From Lachnospiraceae bacterium (GTDB taxonomy: Bacteria > Bacillota > Clostridia > Lachnospirales > Lachnospiraceae), in NCBI GenBank assembly GCA_014803415.1, contig JAAVBZ010000008.1, forward strand, positions 1 through 37,953: a DNA stretch of 37,953 bases, read 5' to 3'. A program made the translations under genes and the position numbers. Under the pieces are notes generated by a model. The model did not search any database and had not been told where the DNA came from. It worked only from the letters and a program-made list of their open reading frames with translations. Positions within the stretch are counted from its first letter, which is position 1. Each line of letters starts with the position of its first letter. Shown here in pieces: positions 6,845-15,264 of the stretch.

Positions 6845-9043
6845 ATGCGAATTTTACTTTTACTGAGAGGATCTGCCGGATGCGGCAAATCCACATGGAT
6901 TGAAGAGAATAACTTAAAAAGATATGCGTTGTCGGCAGATGATATCCGCCTGCTCTGTCAGAGTCCTGTTATGCTGGTGGATGGAACAGTGGGGATCAGC
7001 CAGAGCAACGACAAGGCAGTGTGGAAAATGCTGTTTAGCCTGCTTGAGATAAGAATGCAGAACGGAGAGTTCACGGTGATCGATGCCACCAACTCCAAAA
7101 CCGCTGAGATAAATCGATATAAACAAATGTGCGAAACCTATCGGTACAGAATGTATTGCGTTGATTTTACAGACATTCCTATTGATGAAGTTAAGAGAAG
7201 AAATATGTGCAGGGAACCGTTTAAGAGGGTTCCTGAGGAAGTAATTGACCGGATGTATTCCCGATTTGCAACCCAGAAGATCCCTTCCGGTGTCAAGGTG
7301 ATAGGGCCTGACGAATTGAACAGTATCTGGCTAAAAAGGATCGACCTGTCCGGTTATAGGCGGATTCATCATATCGGTGATGTTCACGGATGCAATACTG
7401 CTCTGCAGAAATATTTTGCTGATAATGGCGGTATAAAGGACGATGAATTTTATATATTTGTGGGAGACTATGTAGACCGAGGCATAGAAAACGTTGAGGT
7501 TCTTAATTTCTTGATCTCCATTAAAGACAGGAAAAACGTGCTGATGCTGGAGGGCAATCACGAAAGATGGCTGTGGCTGTATGCGAATGACTGTGTGGGC
7601 AGATCCAAAGAATTTGAGCTGGTGACCAGACCTGCTCTTGATGAGGCCCATATGGACAAGAAAGAACTTCGTCAGTTGTATCGGAAGTTTGGCCAATGTG
7701 CTTATTATACATATGGGGATCAGGTCTTTCTCGTTACCCATGCCGGTCTTAGTACGATTCCCGAAAATTTGTCTTTTGTAGCAACAGAACAGATGATCAA
7801 AGGTGTGGGAAATTACAACGATTTCGAAGAAATTGCTGAGACCTTTTACAAAACCACACCGGATAATTATATTCAGATTCACGGACACAGAAATACCAAG
7901 CAGCTTCCTGTAATGGTCAATGACAGGGTATATAACCTGGAGGGCCAGGTGGAATTTGGCGGGTTCTTGCGGTGTGTACAGGTTGACAGAGAGGGGATCC
8001 ATACCGTGGAGATCAAAAACGAGGTATTTAAGACTCCGGAAATGCAGCAGGAACAGACTGTGACCAGCAGTTCTATTGCAGATACGATCATTGCTCTGCG
8101 TGCTAATAGATATATACAAGAAAAGAAATTTGGGAATATTTCTTCTTTCAATTTTACCAGCAAGGCATTTTACGACAAGGTATGGGATGAACAGACCACC
8201 AAGGCGAGAGGTTTGTATCTGGATACGGTGAAGGGAAAAGTAGCCGCCAGAGCTTATGATAAATTTTTCAATGTCAATGAGCGTCCGGAGACCAAGTTTG
8301 ATCTGTTACAGCATAGATTACAGTTCCCTGTTACGGCCTATGTTAAGGAAAACGGCTTTTTAGGAATTGTCAGCTACGATGAATATGAAGATGATCTGTT
8401 TATTGCCACCAAATCCACCATCAACAGTCAGTTTACCGGCTGGTTCAAGAATATGCTGTATGAAAAAATATCTCCCGAAAACCTGACTGCAATGAAGGAT
8501 TTTGTTCGGGACAATCAGGTATCCTTTGTTTTTGAATGTGTGGATATGAAAAATGATCCTCATATTATTGAATATCCTGAAAACGGTCTGTACCTGCTTG
8601 ATATTGTGTATAATCAGATGGACTTTGCAAAGTTTGGTTATGATGAGATGTGCCATGTAGCAAACAAGTTGGGACTGACTCCCAAGGAAAAGGCTTTTGA
8701 GATTGCGTCCTGGCAGGAATTTTACGATTGGTACTATGACGTGCTGGAGGAAGATTATGAATACGAAGGCCGGAAGATAGAAGGCTTTGTCATTGAGGAT
8801 AGTGCCGGATATATGACAAAGCTTAAGCTGGCATATTATAATTTCTGGAAATTTATGCGTGGCGTAGCCCATGAGACCATTCGGAAGGGGCACATATCCA
8901 GAACATCCACCCTGACCACGCCTATTGCCAATGAGTTTTATGCGTGGGCAAAAAAGCTGCATGATGTGGAGAATCTGGAAAGTGTTCCAAGGGATATCTG
9001 TACGCTCCGAACCATGTTTTATCAGGACAAATTTATAATTTGA
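6845..9043 (+). CDS. Three-domain RNA repair enzyme: 5' kinase, metallophosphatase, Rnl1-like ligase
   Basis: 732 aa. GGAGGTGAT at 6832-6840 fixes the ATG at 6845; earlier in-frame TTG and GTG codons lack such a site. Domain 1 (about 1-165) is a T4 Pnk-like P-loop kinase: GSAGCGKST (9-17), SADDIR (30-35), and a VKRRN...VPEEVIDRMY tail. Domain 2 (about 170-380) is a calcineurin-type phosphatase: D179xH181, GDYVDRG near 206, GNHE with N238 and H239, THAG and HGHR. Domain 3 (about 440-732) is a nucleotidyltransferase ligase: KENG with Lys501, a FECVD motif, EGFVIED near 646 and KLKL near 660. The order matches bacterial Pnkp, but the ligase resembles T4 Rnl1 and no Hen1 methyltransferase gene is adjacent. 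Predicted role: healing and sealing of broken RNA, such as cleaved tRNA. It appears monocistronic, between a hairpin and a terminator. Confidence 0.88.
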   Translation: MRILLLLRGSAGCGKSTWIEENNLKRYALSADDIRLLCQSPVMLVDGTVGISQSNDKAVWKMLFSLLEIRMQNGEFTVIDATNSKTAEINRYKQMCETYRYRMYCVDFTDIPIDEVKRRNMCREPFKRVPEEVIDRMYSRFATQKIPSGVKVIGPDELNSIWLKRIDLSGYRRIHHIGDVHGCNTALQKYFADNGGIKDDEFYIFVGDYVDRGIENVEVLNFLISIKDRKNVLMLEGNHERWLWLYANDCVGRSKEFELVTRPALDEAHMDKKELRQLYRKFGQCAYYTYGDQVFLVTHAGLSTIPENLSFVATEQMIKGVGNYNDFEEIAETFYKTTPDNYIQIHGHRNTKQLPVMVNDRVYNLEGQVEFGGFLRCVQVDREGIHTVEIKNEVFKTPEMQQEQTVTSSSIADTIIALRANRYIQEKKFGNISSFNFTSKAFYDKVWDEQTTKARGLYLDTVKGKVAARAYDKFFNVNERPETKFDLLQHRLQFPVTAYVKENGFLGIVSYDEYEDDLFIATKSTINSQFTGWFKNMLYEKISPENLTAMKDFVRDNQVSFVFECVDMKNDPHIIEYPENGLYLLDIVYNQMDFAKFGYDEMCHVANKLGLTPKEKAFEIASWQEFYDWYYDVLEEDYEYEGRKIEGFVIEDSAGYMTKLKLAYYNFWKFMRGVAHETIRKGHISRTSTLTTPIANEFYAWAKKLHDVENLESVPRDICTLRTMFYQDKFII

Positions 9044-9051
9044 GAAATTTG

Positions 9052-9087
9052 AGAAAGTACACGTTTTTTTGTTGTACTTTCTTTTTC
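9052..9087 (+). terminator. Terminator after the RNA repair gene
   Basis: AGAAAGTACA (9052-9061) pairs perfectly with TGTACTTTCT (9073-9082), followed by a T-run to 9086. It starts 9 bases after the stop codon. Confidence 0.85.
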
Positions 9088-9203
9088 TATGTGATAAAAT
9101 ATGAAAAAGCATATTTTCTTTAAGGCAAATCCGATATAATCTATGAAACTGTCAATAAAAATTCAGAAAATCCATGCTTTTATTCCTATCAACATTTTAA
9201 TAA

Positions 9204-9231
9204 GCAGGAGGATCTGATATGAGCCTCCTGC
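9204..9231 (+). promoter_or_regulatory. Hairpin overlapping a leader ORF ribosome site
   Basis: GCAGGAGG (9204-9211) pairs perfectly with CCTCCTGC (9224-9231). The left arm contains a GGAGG ribosome site and the right arm lies inside the short ORF that site would serve. Folding would hide its own ribosome site. Confidence 0.5.
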
Positions 9232-9248
9232 AGAAGCTGTTTCTTTAA
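9219..9248 (+). CDS. Possible 9-codon leader ORF upstream of the Rpn-like gene
   Basis: ATG at 9219 with GGAGG at 9207-9211, 7 bases upstream, encodes MSLLQKLFL and stops at TAA 9246-9248. The stop lies 28 bases before the next ATG, and the main gene's ribosome site starts 14 bases after it. It could be a real leader peptide controlling the nuclease gene or a chance product of the hairpin. Confidence 0.35.
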   Translation: MSLLQKLFL

Positions 9249-9276
9249 AAAATTGGTTCATCAAAGGAGGACGAAA

Positions 9277-10158
9277 ATGACAGAAACATATGTGCAACGC
9301 AATTATAAGGACACCATGTTCCGTATGCTGTTTAAGGAAAAAGAAAATCTTCTGAGCCTTTACAATGCAGTCTATATGAATTATAAGAATGATATTTCCT
9401 TCGTGTTTGATTTTGAACTGATGCTTTATGAGCACCAGTCTACAGTAAATCCTAATATGCCGCTGAGGGATTTGTTTTATGTTACAAAGGTACTACAGAA
9501 TATCACAAGAAGTGAAACCCTGTACAGTTCAGTGCTACTCAAACTTCCGGCTCCAAGATTTGTGGTTTTTTACAATGGAACTGATCCTCAACCAGGAGAA
9601 CAGATCTTGCGGTTGTCGGATGCATTTGAAAAGAGGATGGAAAAGCCGGAACTGGAATTGGTGGTGAAAGTGTACAATATCAATTCGGGTTATAATCCGG
9701 AACTGATGGAGGCATGTTGCCTATTAAAGGAATATGCACAGTATGTGGAACAGGTCAGGAGATTTGCTAAAAAGCTGCCGTTTCAGGAGGCGGTGGAACA
9801 GGCGGTTGATCATTGCATCAGGAATGGTGTGCTGGCGGATTTCCTGTTAAAAAATCGGGCGGAGGCGATAGCAGTGAGTATTTTTGAGTATGATGAAGAA
9901 AAGCATCTTAAGAGCGAAAGAGATCTTGCATACAAAAACGGGGAAGAAGTTGGAATTGCAAAGGGCAGAACAATTAAATTAATTAAACAGATCTGTAAAA
10001 AAATAGAAAAGGGCCAAGGTCCGGAGAAAATAGCGGAGGAATTAGAGGAAGAGCTGGAAACCGTAATGCCCATTTATGAATTGGCTGCCGCATCTTCTCC
10101 GGAATATGATAATGAAAAGATATATAAAGAACTGCAGGACAGGTATGCCGGTGACTAA
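9277..10158 (+). CDS. Rpn-family PD-(D/E)XK nuclease / transposase-like protein
   Basis: 293 aa. AAAGGAGG at 9263-9270 fixes the ATG at 9277; the in-frame GTG at 9253 has no such site. The N-terminal half carries the family hallmarks: NYKDTMFRMLF, NDISFVFDFEL and LYEHQSTVNPNMPLR, where the Asp and ExQ residues form the nuclease core. A helical Lys/Glu-rich C-terminus follows (about 215-270). Rpn proteins are DNA endonucleases tied to recombination and, in recent reports, phage defence. Compared with the usual family order, about 18-20 residues appear to be missing between LYNA and VYMN, where homologues carry a segment such as NGT...LENA. The deletion is in frame. Activity is therefore uncertain. 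Confidence 0.75.
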   Translation: MTETYVQRNYKDTMFRMLFKEKENLLSLYNAVYMNYKNDISFVFDFELMLYEHQSTVNPNMPLRDLFYVTKVLQNITRSETLYSSVLLKLPAPRFVVFYNGTDPQPGEQILRLSDAFEKRMEKPELELVVKVYNINSGYNPELMEACCLLKEYAQYVEQVRRFAKKLPFQEAVEQAVDHCIRNGVLADFLLKNRAEAIAVSIFEYDEEKHLKSERDLAYKNGEEVGIAKGRTIKLIKQICKKIEKGQGPEKIAEELEEELETVMPIYELAAASSPEYDNEKIYKELQDRYAGD

Positions 10159-11372
10159 AAAAATTCATTATCAAATAGAATTTCTCCGCACTCGTTAAAT
10201 CTGGCAAACTGCTTTATGCGGCTCAAAGCTGCAGACATCAGTTTCTTTGTCTGTTTTATCCCATCTTCAAACCAGATGTTCTTTATTCTCAGTGTACCCG
10301 TCTTTTTCTCGGAAACTGCCTCGATCCGGCCAACGAAGCGCTCCCCATATAAAACAGGCAGTACATAAAATCCATATTTACGTTTAGCGGCAGGCGTATA
10401 GATTTCCCATCGGTAATCAAAACCGAACAGCTCCCGGATCAGATTTCTGTCCCATAAAAAGCAGTCCAGCGGAGCAAGAAATTCACAGCGGGGCTTATAG
10501 GTCCCGTTTTCAAGCACGCGTTCAGTAAGGGGCAGGTCTTTGGCGTTGCAGTACAGGCTGCTTTTGATCCCCTCCACCTGAACCTGCAGGATTTTTCCTT
10601 CTTCAAGTAATTCCTTAAAAATTTTGTTCCGATCAGGACTTTTCAGTCCCCAGATATTCAGCCACGCATCTGACGGCCGGTTCCACAAAAGCCCTACCGC
10701 TGAAATCCTGCGCAGAACTCTCCACTTTAAATGTTCAAAATCATCCGGCAGAGGATCCGGTGTATCTAATAAGTGTTCCGGAACATAATCCCTGGCAAGG
10801 GCATAATATTTTCGCGCTCCCTGCTTATGGTGGATCACCAATTCTCCTGTGGAATATAATTGTTCCAATATGGCTCTTGCCGCATTAGTTTGCCCATCCC
10901 ACGCACCGCTCCAGTGGATAGCAGAATGCCAATGGATATTTCCGTCAATAGGCAGGTCGTCGGAACTGACAGCCCCGTTTTGAGCAATATAATTTTTAGC
11001 CTGTTCTTCCAACTGCATCAGTTCAGGGAAACGCGTTCCGCTTTCTCTTGCTGCTCTCCGATATCGCTCAAAGTACGGCCAGTCCTCTATTGGAAAAATA
11101 GAGAGATTTTTGTCCGGAAAATCCACCAGATTGCGGCCCTCGTAAAGCAGTTCCTGCAAAGTCTGTTTTGTAAATCCTTTTACCCTGGACTGCAATGTAA
11201 GCTCCGCATTCTTTCCGCAGGCATCAACCGGGTCAAATTGGATGCATCCTGCCTGTCGCACATAATCAAGCGCACCCTGTTTTCCGATAAATCTGTGTTC
11301 CCCCAAAAGCCCCTGCTTAAGGAGCATGAATTGACGTGCCTGCCGGTTGGTCATATGTAAAATATCATCCAT
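10155..11372 (-). CDS. YcaQ/AlkX-type winged-helix DNA glycosylase (HTH_42)
   Basis: 405 aa, the normal length for the family. GAGAGGAT lies before the minus-strand ATG at 11372. The protein begins with a winged-helix region, and the catalytic QxD motif (QFD, residues 45-47, within CIQFDPVDA) places it with E. coli YcaQ-like enzymes rather than the AlkZ QxQ group. Later motifs fit the same family: IHWSGAWDGQ, a Trp-rich DAWLNIWGL segment, and FLAPLDCFLWDR with YTPAAKRKYGFYVLPVLYGERFVGRIE near the C-terminus. Members remove bulky alkylated bases and unhook interstrand crosslinks. The stop overlaps the 3' end of the convergent nuclease gene by 4 bases. It is transcribed divergently from the two-component system. 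Confidence 0.85.
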   Translation of the reverse strand: MDDILHMTNRQARQFMLLKQGLLGEHRFIGKQGALDYVRQAGCIQFDPVDACGKNAELTLQSRVKGFTKQTLQELLYEGRNLVDFPDKNLSIFPIEDWPYFERYRRAARESGTRFPELMQLEEQAKNYIAQNGAVSSDDLPIDGNIHWHSAIHWSGAWDGQTNAARAILEQLYSTGELVIHHKQGARKYYALARDYVPEHLLDTPDPLPDDFEHLKWRVLRRISAVGLLWNRPSDAWLNIWGLKSPDRNKIFKELLEEGKILQVQVEGIKSSLYCNAKDLPLTERVLENGTYKPRCEFLAPLDCFLWDRNLIRELFGFDYRWEIYTPAAKRKYGFYVLPVLYGERFVGRIEAVSEKKTGTLRIKNIWFEDGIKQTKKLMSAALSRIKQFARFNECGEILFDNEFF

Positions 11373-11471
11373 TTTTCTGATCCTCTCTGCTATATTTTGG
11401 AAAGCCGGTTTATTAGGATTATAACATAAAGCAAACAGGATATGAAATACTGACTGAAAATTTAGAATTGA

Positions 11472-11501
11472 TTGTGAATTTATTGTTTCTTATGGTATAT
11501 T
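11472..11501 (+). promoter_or_regulatory. Candidate promoter of the two-component operon
   Basis: TTGTGA (11472-11477), an 18-base spacer and TATATT (11496-11501), followed by a ribosome site and the ATG at 11529. The match is moderate and judged by eye. Confidence 0.4.
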
Positions 11502-11528
11502 ATGAAACTATGAAAGAGGAGAAAACTT

Positions 11529-12203
11529 ATGCAGTATAAGATATTGATCATAGATGATGACAAAGAACTTCTCAAAATGCTGAGAAGATACTTTGAATTA
11601 AAAAGGTACGAAGTGATCACGGCGGAAAATGGTACTGAGGGATTAAATAAGATAAAACTACATCCGGATATCATATTATTGGATGTTAATATGCCCCAAA
11701 TTGACGGAATAGAGGTATGCCGCAGGATACGGGATAAAGTATCCTGTCCTGTCTTATTTTTGACGGCGCGGGTAGAAGAACAGGATATTGTCAACGGGCT
11801 TTCTTCCGGCGGTGATGATTATATTTTAAAACCATTCAGCCTGAAGGAGCTTGATGCAAGGATCACGGCACACCTGAAACGGGAAAAGCGGCACAGGAAC
11901 AGGACAGAATGTTATTTCCAGGGAGAATTATCGATTGATTATAAGGCAAAGACCGTGCAGATCCATGCGGATCGTCTGGAACTGACAAAACTGGAATATG
12001 CAATCATTGAATTTCTGTCCATGAATCCGGGAATGGTCTTTGATAAAGAAAGAATTTATGAGAAGGTCTGTGGATTTGATGCAGAAGGTGACAGCAGAGT
12101 GATCACGGAGTTGATCCGCAGGATCAGAAATAAATTTCAAAAATATACAAAAACGACATATATTGAAACTGTATGGGGGATGGGATACCGATGGGTAAAA
12201 TAA
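11529..12203 (+). CDS. OmpR-family response regulator
   Basis: 224 aa. AGAGGAG precedes the ATG. Receiver domain at about 1-115 with the acidic pocket D9-D11, phosphoacceptor D52 in ILLDVNMP, a FLTA Thr and a DDYILKPF Lys. Winged-helix output domain at about 125-224 (LTKLEYAIIEFL, then SRVITELIRRIRNKF and ETVWGMGYRW). It is partner of the histidine kinase whose start lies inside this gene, so translation is coupled. The adjacent ABC-2 exporter genes are the likely targets, as in Firmicutes antimicrobial-peptide or envelope-stress modules. The inducer is unknown. Confidence 0.93.
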   Translation: MQYKILIIDDDKELLKMLRRYFELKRYEVITAENGTEGLNKIKLHPDIILLDVNMPQIDGIEVCRRIRDKVSCPVLFLTARVEEQDIVNGLSSGGDDYILKPFSLKELDARITAHLKREKRHRNRTECYFQGELSIDYKAKTVQIHADRLELTKLEYAIIEFLSMNPGMVFDKERIYEKVCGFDAEGDSRVITELIRRIRNKFQKYTKTTYIETVWGMGYRWVK

Positions 12204-13372
12204 GAAATCTTTCTGTGAGAAAAACAATTCTCTTATATATGGCAGTTGCTTTATTTTGCAGTTTTCTCCTCTCAGCTGTCGTTGTCAGGATTGCCGCTCG
12301 AACGCAGATGCTTATCTGGTGGAATTATGTAGATGAGGAAGCATATTTTAAAGCAGTAGAAAGTGAAGGACCTGATCATGTAACAGATATTCCAAGACCA
12401 GGTGTCTATGAGATGACACCGTCAGACCATTTCGTATCAGAGCTTTGTGATTTTTTACAGACTTATACCATATTGATCCTGTCTGTGGCGGGAAGCTGTG
12501 CGGCAGTTTTTCTTTTTTACCGGAATAAGCTGCAAAAGCCGATTGAGGAGTTGGCTTTAGCCTCAAAAAGGATTGCCGGGAATCATTTGGATTTTAACAT
12601 CACCTATGAAAATAAGGACGAAATGGGCGTACTTTGTATGGAGTTTGAGCGAATGCGGAAGCAGCTTGCCGAGAACAACCGGATATTGTGGAAAAACATT
12701 GAGGAGGAAAAGATGCTGCGAGCGGCGATTGCCCACGATTTACGTTCTCCGTTATCTGTTTTGAAAGGATATCAGGAAATGTTGATGGAGTATCTGACGG
12801 GTGAGGATATCGATATGGAGCAGGCGATGGAAATGCTGTCGGAAAGCAGACATCAGATCGATCGGATGGATTTTTTTGTAGAAACAATGCGAAAAATGAG
12901 CAGTTTGGAAAATCGTAAGCCGATAGCGGGGGAGATTTCTGCAGGACAATTAGAGTCGGATATCCGTGCGGAACTTGCCATTTTGGATAAAGAGTACGGA
13001 AAACAATGCATTTTACAGGTGCCGGCGTCAAATGAAATATTTTGTGGAGATAAAGCGATCATTTTGGAGGTAACGGAAAATCTATTGTCAAATGCCTTGC
13101 GTTATGGAAAGCATCAAGTTGAAATTATGGTAAAGGTAGGATATTCTGATTTAAGCATTTGTGTCAGAGATGATGGGGAGGGTTTTAAAGAAGACGCAGA
13201 AAAAATCGTGGAAGCATTTTACAGGCAGGATGTAAAAGACAGTCTGAAACATGCAGGAATCGGTATGTATATCAGCAGGATGTACTGTGAAAAACATGGA
13301 GGAAGATTAGTTTTGGAAAATGATGAACGAGGAGGCGCTGTAGTGACAGCAATATTCCGTCGGATTATGTAA
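12191..13372 (+). CDS. Sensor histidine kinase
   Basis: 393 aa from the ATG at 12191, which overlaps the regulator gene by 13 bases. An earlier ATG at 12173 is possible, but the GGGGGATGGGA stretch better serves 12191. Order: membrane helix 1 (about 12-35), a short extracellular loop of about 60 residues rich in acidic residues, membrane helix 2 (about 88-108), HAMP (110-160), HisKA with His182 in AIAHDLRSPLS, and HATPase with NLLSNALRYG (N box), DDGEGF (G1) and HAGIGMYI (G2). The small loop suggests sensing in or at the membrane rather than a large ligand domain. Confidence 0.92.
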   Translation: MGKIRNLSVRKTILLYMAVALFCSFLLSAVVVRIAARTQMLIWWNYVDEEAYFKAVESEGPDHVTDIPRPGVYEMTPSDHFVSELCDFLQTYTILILSVAGSCAAVFLFYRNKLQKPIEELALASKRIAGNHLDFNITYENKDEMGVLCMEFERMRKQLAENNRILWKNIEEEKMLRAAIAHDLRSPLSVLKGYQEMLMEYLTGEDIDMEQAMEMLSESRHQIDRMDFFVETMRKMSSLENRKPIAGEISAGQLESDIRAELAILDKEYGKQCILQVPASNEIFCGDKAIILEVTENLLSNALRYGKHQVEIMVKVGYSDLSICVRDDGEGFKEDAEKIVEAFYRQDVKDSLKHAGIGMYISRMYCEKHGGRLVLENDERGGAVVTAIFRRIM

Positions 13373-13389
13373 GTAATCCGGCGTTTTTT
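13358..13389 (+). terminator. Terminator overlapping the kinase stop codon
   Basis: CGTCGGATTA (13358-13367) pairs with TAATCCGGCG (13374-13383) with one G-T wobble, followed by TTTTTT. The kinase stop lies in the loop. The exporter genes downstream may therefore have their own promoter or depend on read-through. Confidence 0.75.
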
Positions 13390-13443
13390 ATTATATAGGA
13401 AATTCCTTCAAAGAGCGGAAGAACCGAAGGTGCTTCCCAAGAT

Positions 13444-13458
13444 AATCGCGAAGCGATT
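13444..13458 (+). promoter_or_regulatory. Small hairpin between kinase and exporter genes
   Basis: AATCGC (13444-13449) and GCGATT (13453-13458) form a 6-bp stem in the gap before the permease gene, followed by a T-rich stretch. It may be a second, weaker terminator. Confidence 0.35.
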
Positions 13459-13527
13459 TTCTTGTTGTCTTTTTGTTGTGATTCCTTTTTTAAAATGAAA
13501 CCATTAAGAAAAAGGAGAGGTGAAAGG

Positions 13528-14592
13528 ATGTATCTGATTTTAAAAAGAGAGGTAAAAAATTATATAAAAAGGCCTTTGTTCTGGATCGGCATTGCAGTTG
13601 TTGTTCTGATGGTATTTTTAAATGTAAGGCCTTATCTGGATATTCATTATCTGGCAGAAGGGGAAAACATTGTGAATGATTATCCGGAAATTTTTCGCGA
13701 TGGGGATGTTTTTGAGGGATATGTACCAACTAAAGAGGAGCTAAGGCGGGAAGTTTGGGAAGAACAGATACAGGAAACCTTGATTTCTGTATTTCAGATG
13801 AATCATGCGCAGGCGCAGTCTCTTATCGATGAAATGCATGAAATGGATATTATGGCAGCCTGCAAGTATCTGGAAAAATATAACTTCTATAGTGCGTATG
13901 CTGTTTATGTGGATACCGCTTATCACAAAGGGACGCCTGAAGAAATCAATTCTTTTATTGCAGAAAGATTAGAAAGCAAAACATTTTCATATTACTTTTC
14001 GAGAAAATTTGTCGATTTTGCAGGACTGTTTATGGGATTTTTTGCAACCGTTTTATTAGCTGCTTTGTTTATGCAGGATACAAGGAAGAATATCTATGAG
14101 CTCCTTCACACAAAGCCCGTCAGTGCAGGAAACTATTTACTGGGCAAAGTGGGAGGCGGCTTTGCGGTATGTCTGATAATACTCGCAGTCTTAAATCTGA
14201 TATTTTGGGTTTTATGTTCCATATTAACGAAAAGCAGTGGGTTTGAAGTAAGGCTGACAGACTTTATATTGGCAACCTGTTTTTATATTTTGCCCAATAT
14301 GCTGATAATCATAAGCGTTTATAGTTTGATCTCTCTGTTATTTAAAAGCCCGCTGCCCGCAGTACCGCTTTTGTTTCTCTATATGGTGTATTCGAATATG
14401 GGAAGCAGGAATGCCCAAGGGATATATGGATACTATGGCAGACCGTTAGCGATCATGGTACGGTTTCCGGGGACATTTTTTGATACTGCTGCTCCTCCAA
14501 TGGTATTGCTTAACCAGAGTTTCCTGATTTTGGCTTCCGCGGGCATTCTTTTTATCTCTATGCAGATATGGAAAAGGAGGCGGGTTTATTGA
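13528..14592 (+). CDS. ABC-2-type exporter permease
   Basis: 354 aa from the ATG at 13528. AAGGAGAGG at 13512-13520 and a closer GAAAGG support this start over upstream in-frame codons. One membrane helix near the N-terminus (about 16-33) is followed by a long extracellular domain (about 35-165) rich in charged residues, then five or so helices from about 170 to 345. The stretch LLHTKPVSAGNYLLGK is typical of ABC-2 permeases of antimicrobial-peptide and natural-product exporters. It forms a transporter with the next two genes. The large N-terminal extracellular domain may bind substrate or a partner. Confidence 0.82.
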   Translation: MYLILKREVKNYIKRPLFWIGIAVVVLMVFLNVRPYLDIHYLAEGENIVNDYPEIFRDGDVFEGYVPTKEELRREVWEEQIQETLISVFQMNHAQAQSLIDEMHEMDIMAACKYLEKYNFYSAYAVYVDTAYHKGTPEEINSFIAERLESKTFSYYFSRKFVDFAGLFMGFFATVLLAALFMQDTRKNIYELLHTKPVSAGNYLLGKVGGGFAVCLIILAVLNLIFWVLCSILTKSSGFEVRLTDFILATCFYILPNMLIIISVYSLISLLFKSPLPAVPLLFLYMVYSNMGSRNAQGIYGYYGRPLAIMVRFPGTFFDTAAPPMVLLNQSFLILASAGILFISMQIWKRRRVY

Positions 14593-15260
14593 AGCATGAA
14601 ATAAAGATATCACTCCCGGTTTATAAACAAGCTTATGCAATATTTTTTGTTGTAATGTTAAGCCTTGTCAGAGGGGTGACTTACTCATTTGAAATAGGGA
14701 TTGCCCTGGAAACACCAATGGCCATACTTGCTGCCTCGTTTTGTGCAGATACCTATACACAGGAGATTATCAGTAAACGGTCAGAGATTTGGCGGCTTTG
14801 CCCTATGAAAAAGAGAATGAATTGTATATACAGGAGGATCGTGATTCAGGAAATATTCCTGTTAGCTGTTGCAGTCATCGGATATGGGTTGTTTTTTCTG
14901 TTTCAAGATCCAAGAATATTTTACAGTGGTGAAAATATAGCAGCAAACGAGATATCCTCATTTTTTATCTATTTTGCCGCTATTGCTGTAACACTTATCT
15001 TCTGGGGGATGCTATCGAATCTGCTTTCCTGTTTATTCCGAAATATGTGGATGGGGATGGGAGGCTGCCTGCTATTGTGGCTGATCACAAATTCCAGTTT
15101 AGGGGACAGATATTTAGGAGTATGGAACTTATTTTCTTATACCTTCAGAGATGTGGAAAACAGCGGGGATTTTGGATGGATATGCGGAAAAATTGGTTGT
15201 ATATGTTTTGGAATGATAATGGCGGCAGCATTGCCTGAGATAATTAAGAAAAGAGGTTGA
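14589..15260 (+). CDS. Second ABC exporter membrane subunit
   Basis: 223 aa from a TTG at 14589. AAGGAGG at 14574-14580 lies 8 bases upstream, and the TTG overlaps the previous gene's TGA, giving tight coupling. About six hydrophobic segments are visible, for example near residues 18-35, 80-100, 120-145 and 150-170. No soluble domain is seen. Its position between the first permease and the ATPase marks it as a transporter subunit. Sequence identity with named families is not evident by eye. Confidence 0.75.
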   Translation: MKHEIKISLPVYKQAYAIFFVVMLSLVRGVTYSFEIGIALETPMAILAASFCADTYTQEIISKRSEIWRLCPMKKRMNCIYRRIVIQEIFLLAVAVIGYGLFFLFQDPRIFYSGENIAANEISSFFIYFAAIAVTLIFWGMLSNLLSCLFRNMWMGMGGCLLLWLITNSSLGDRYLGVWNLFSYTFRDVENSGDFGWICGKIGCICFGMIMAAALPEIIKKRG

Positions 15261-15264
15261 AACT

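Noticed and set aside
7331-8119. 262-codon minus-strand frame inside the RNA repair gene
   Set aside because: The plus strand has complete catalytic motifs there; the reverse product has none.
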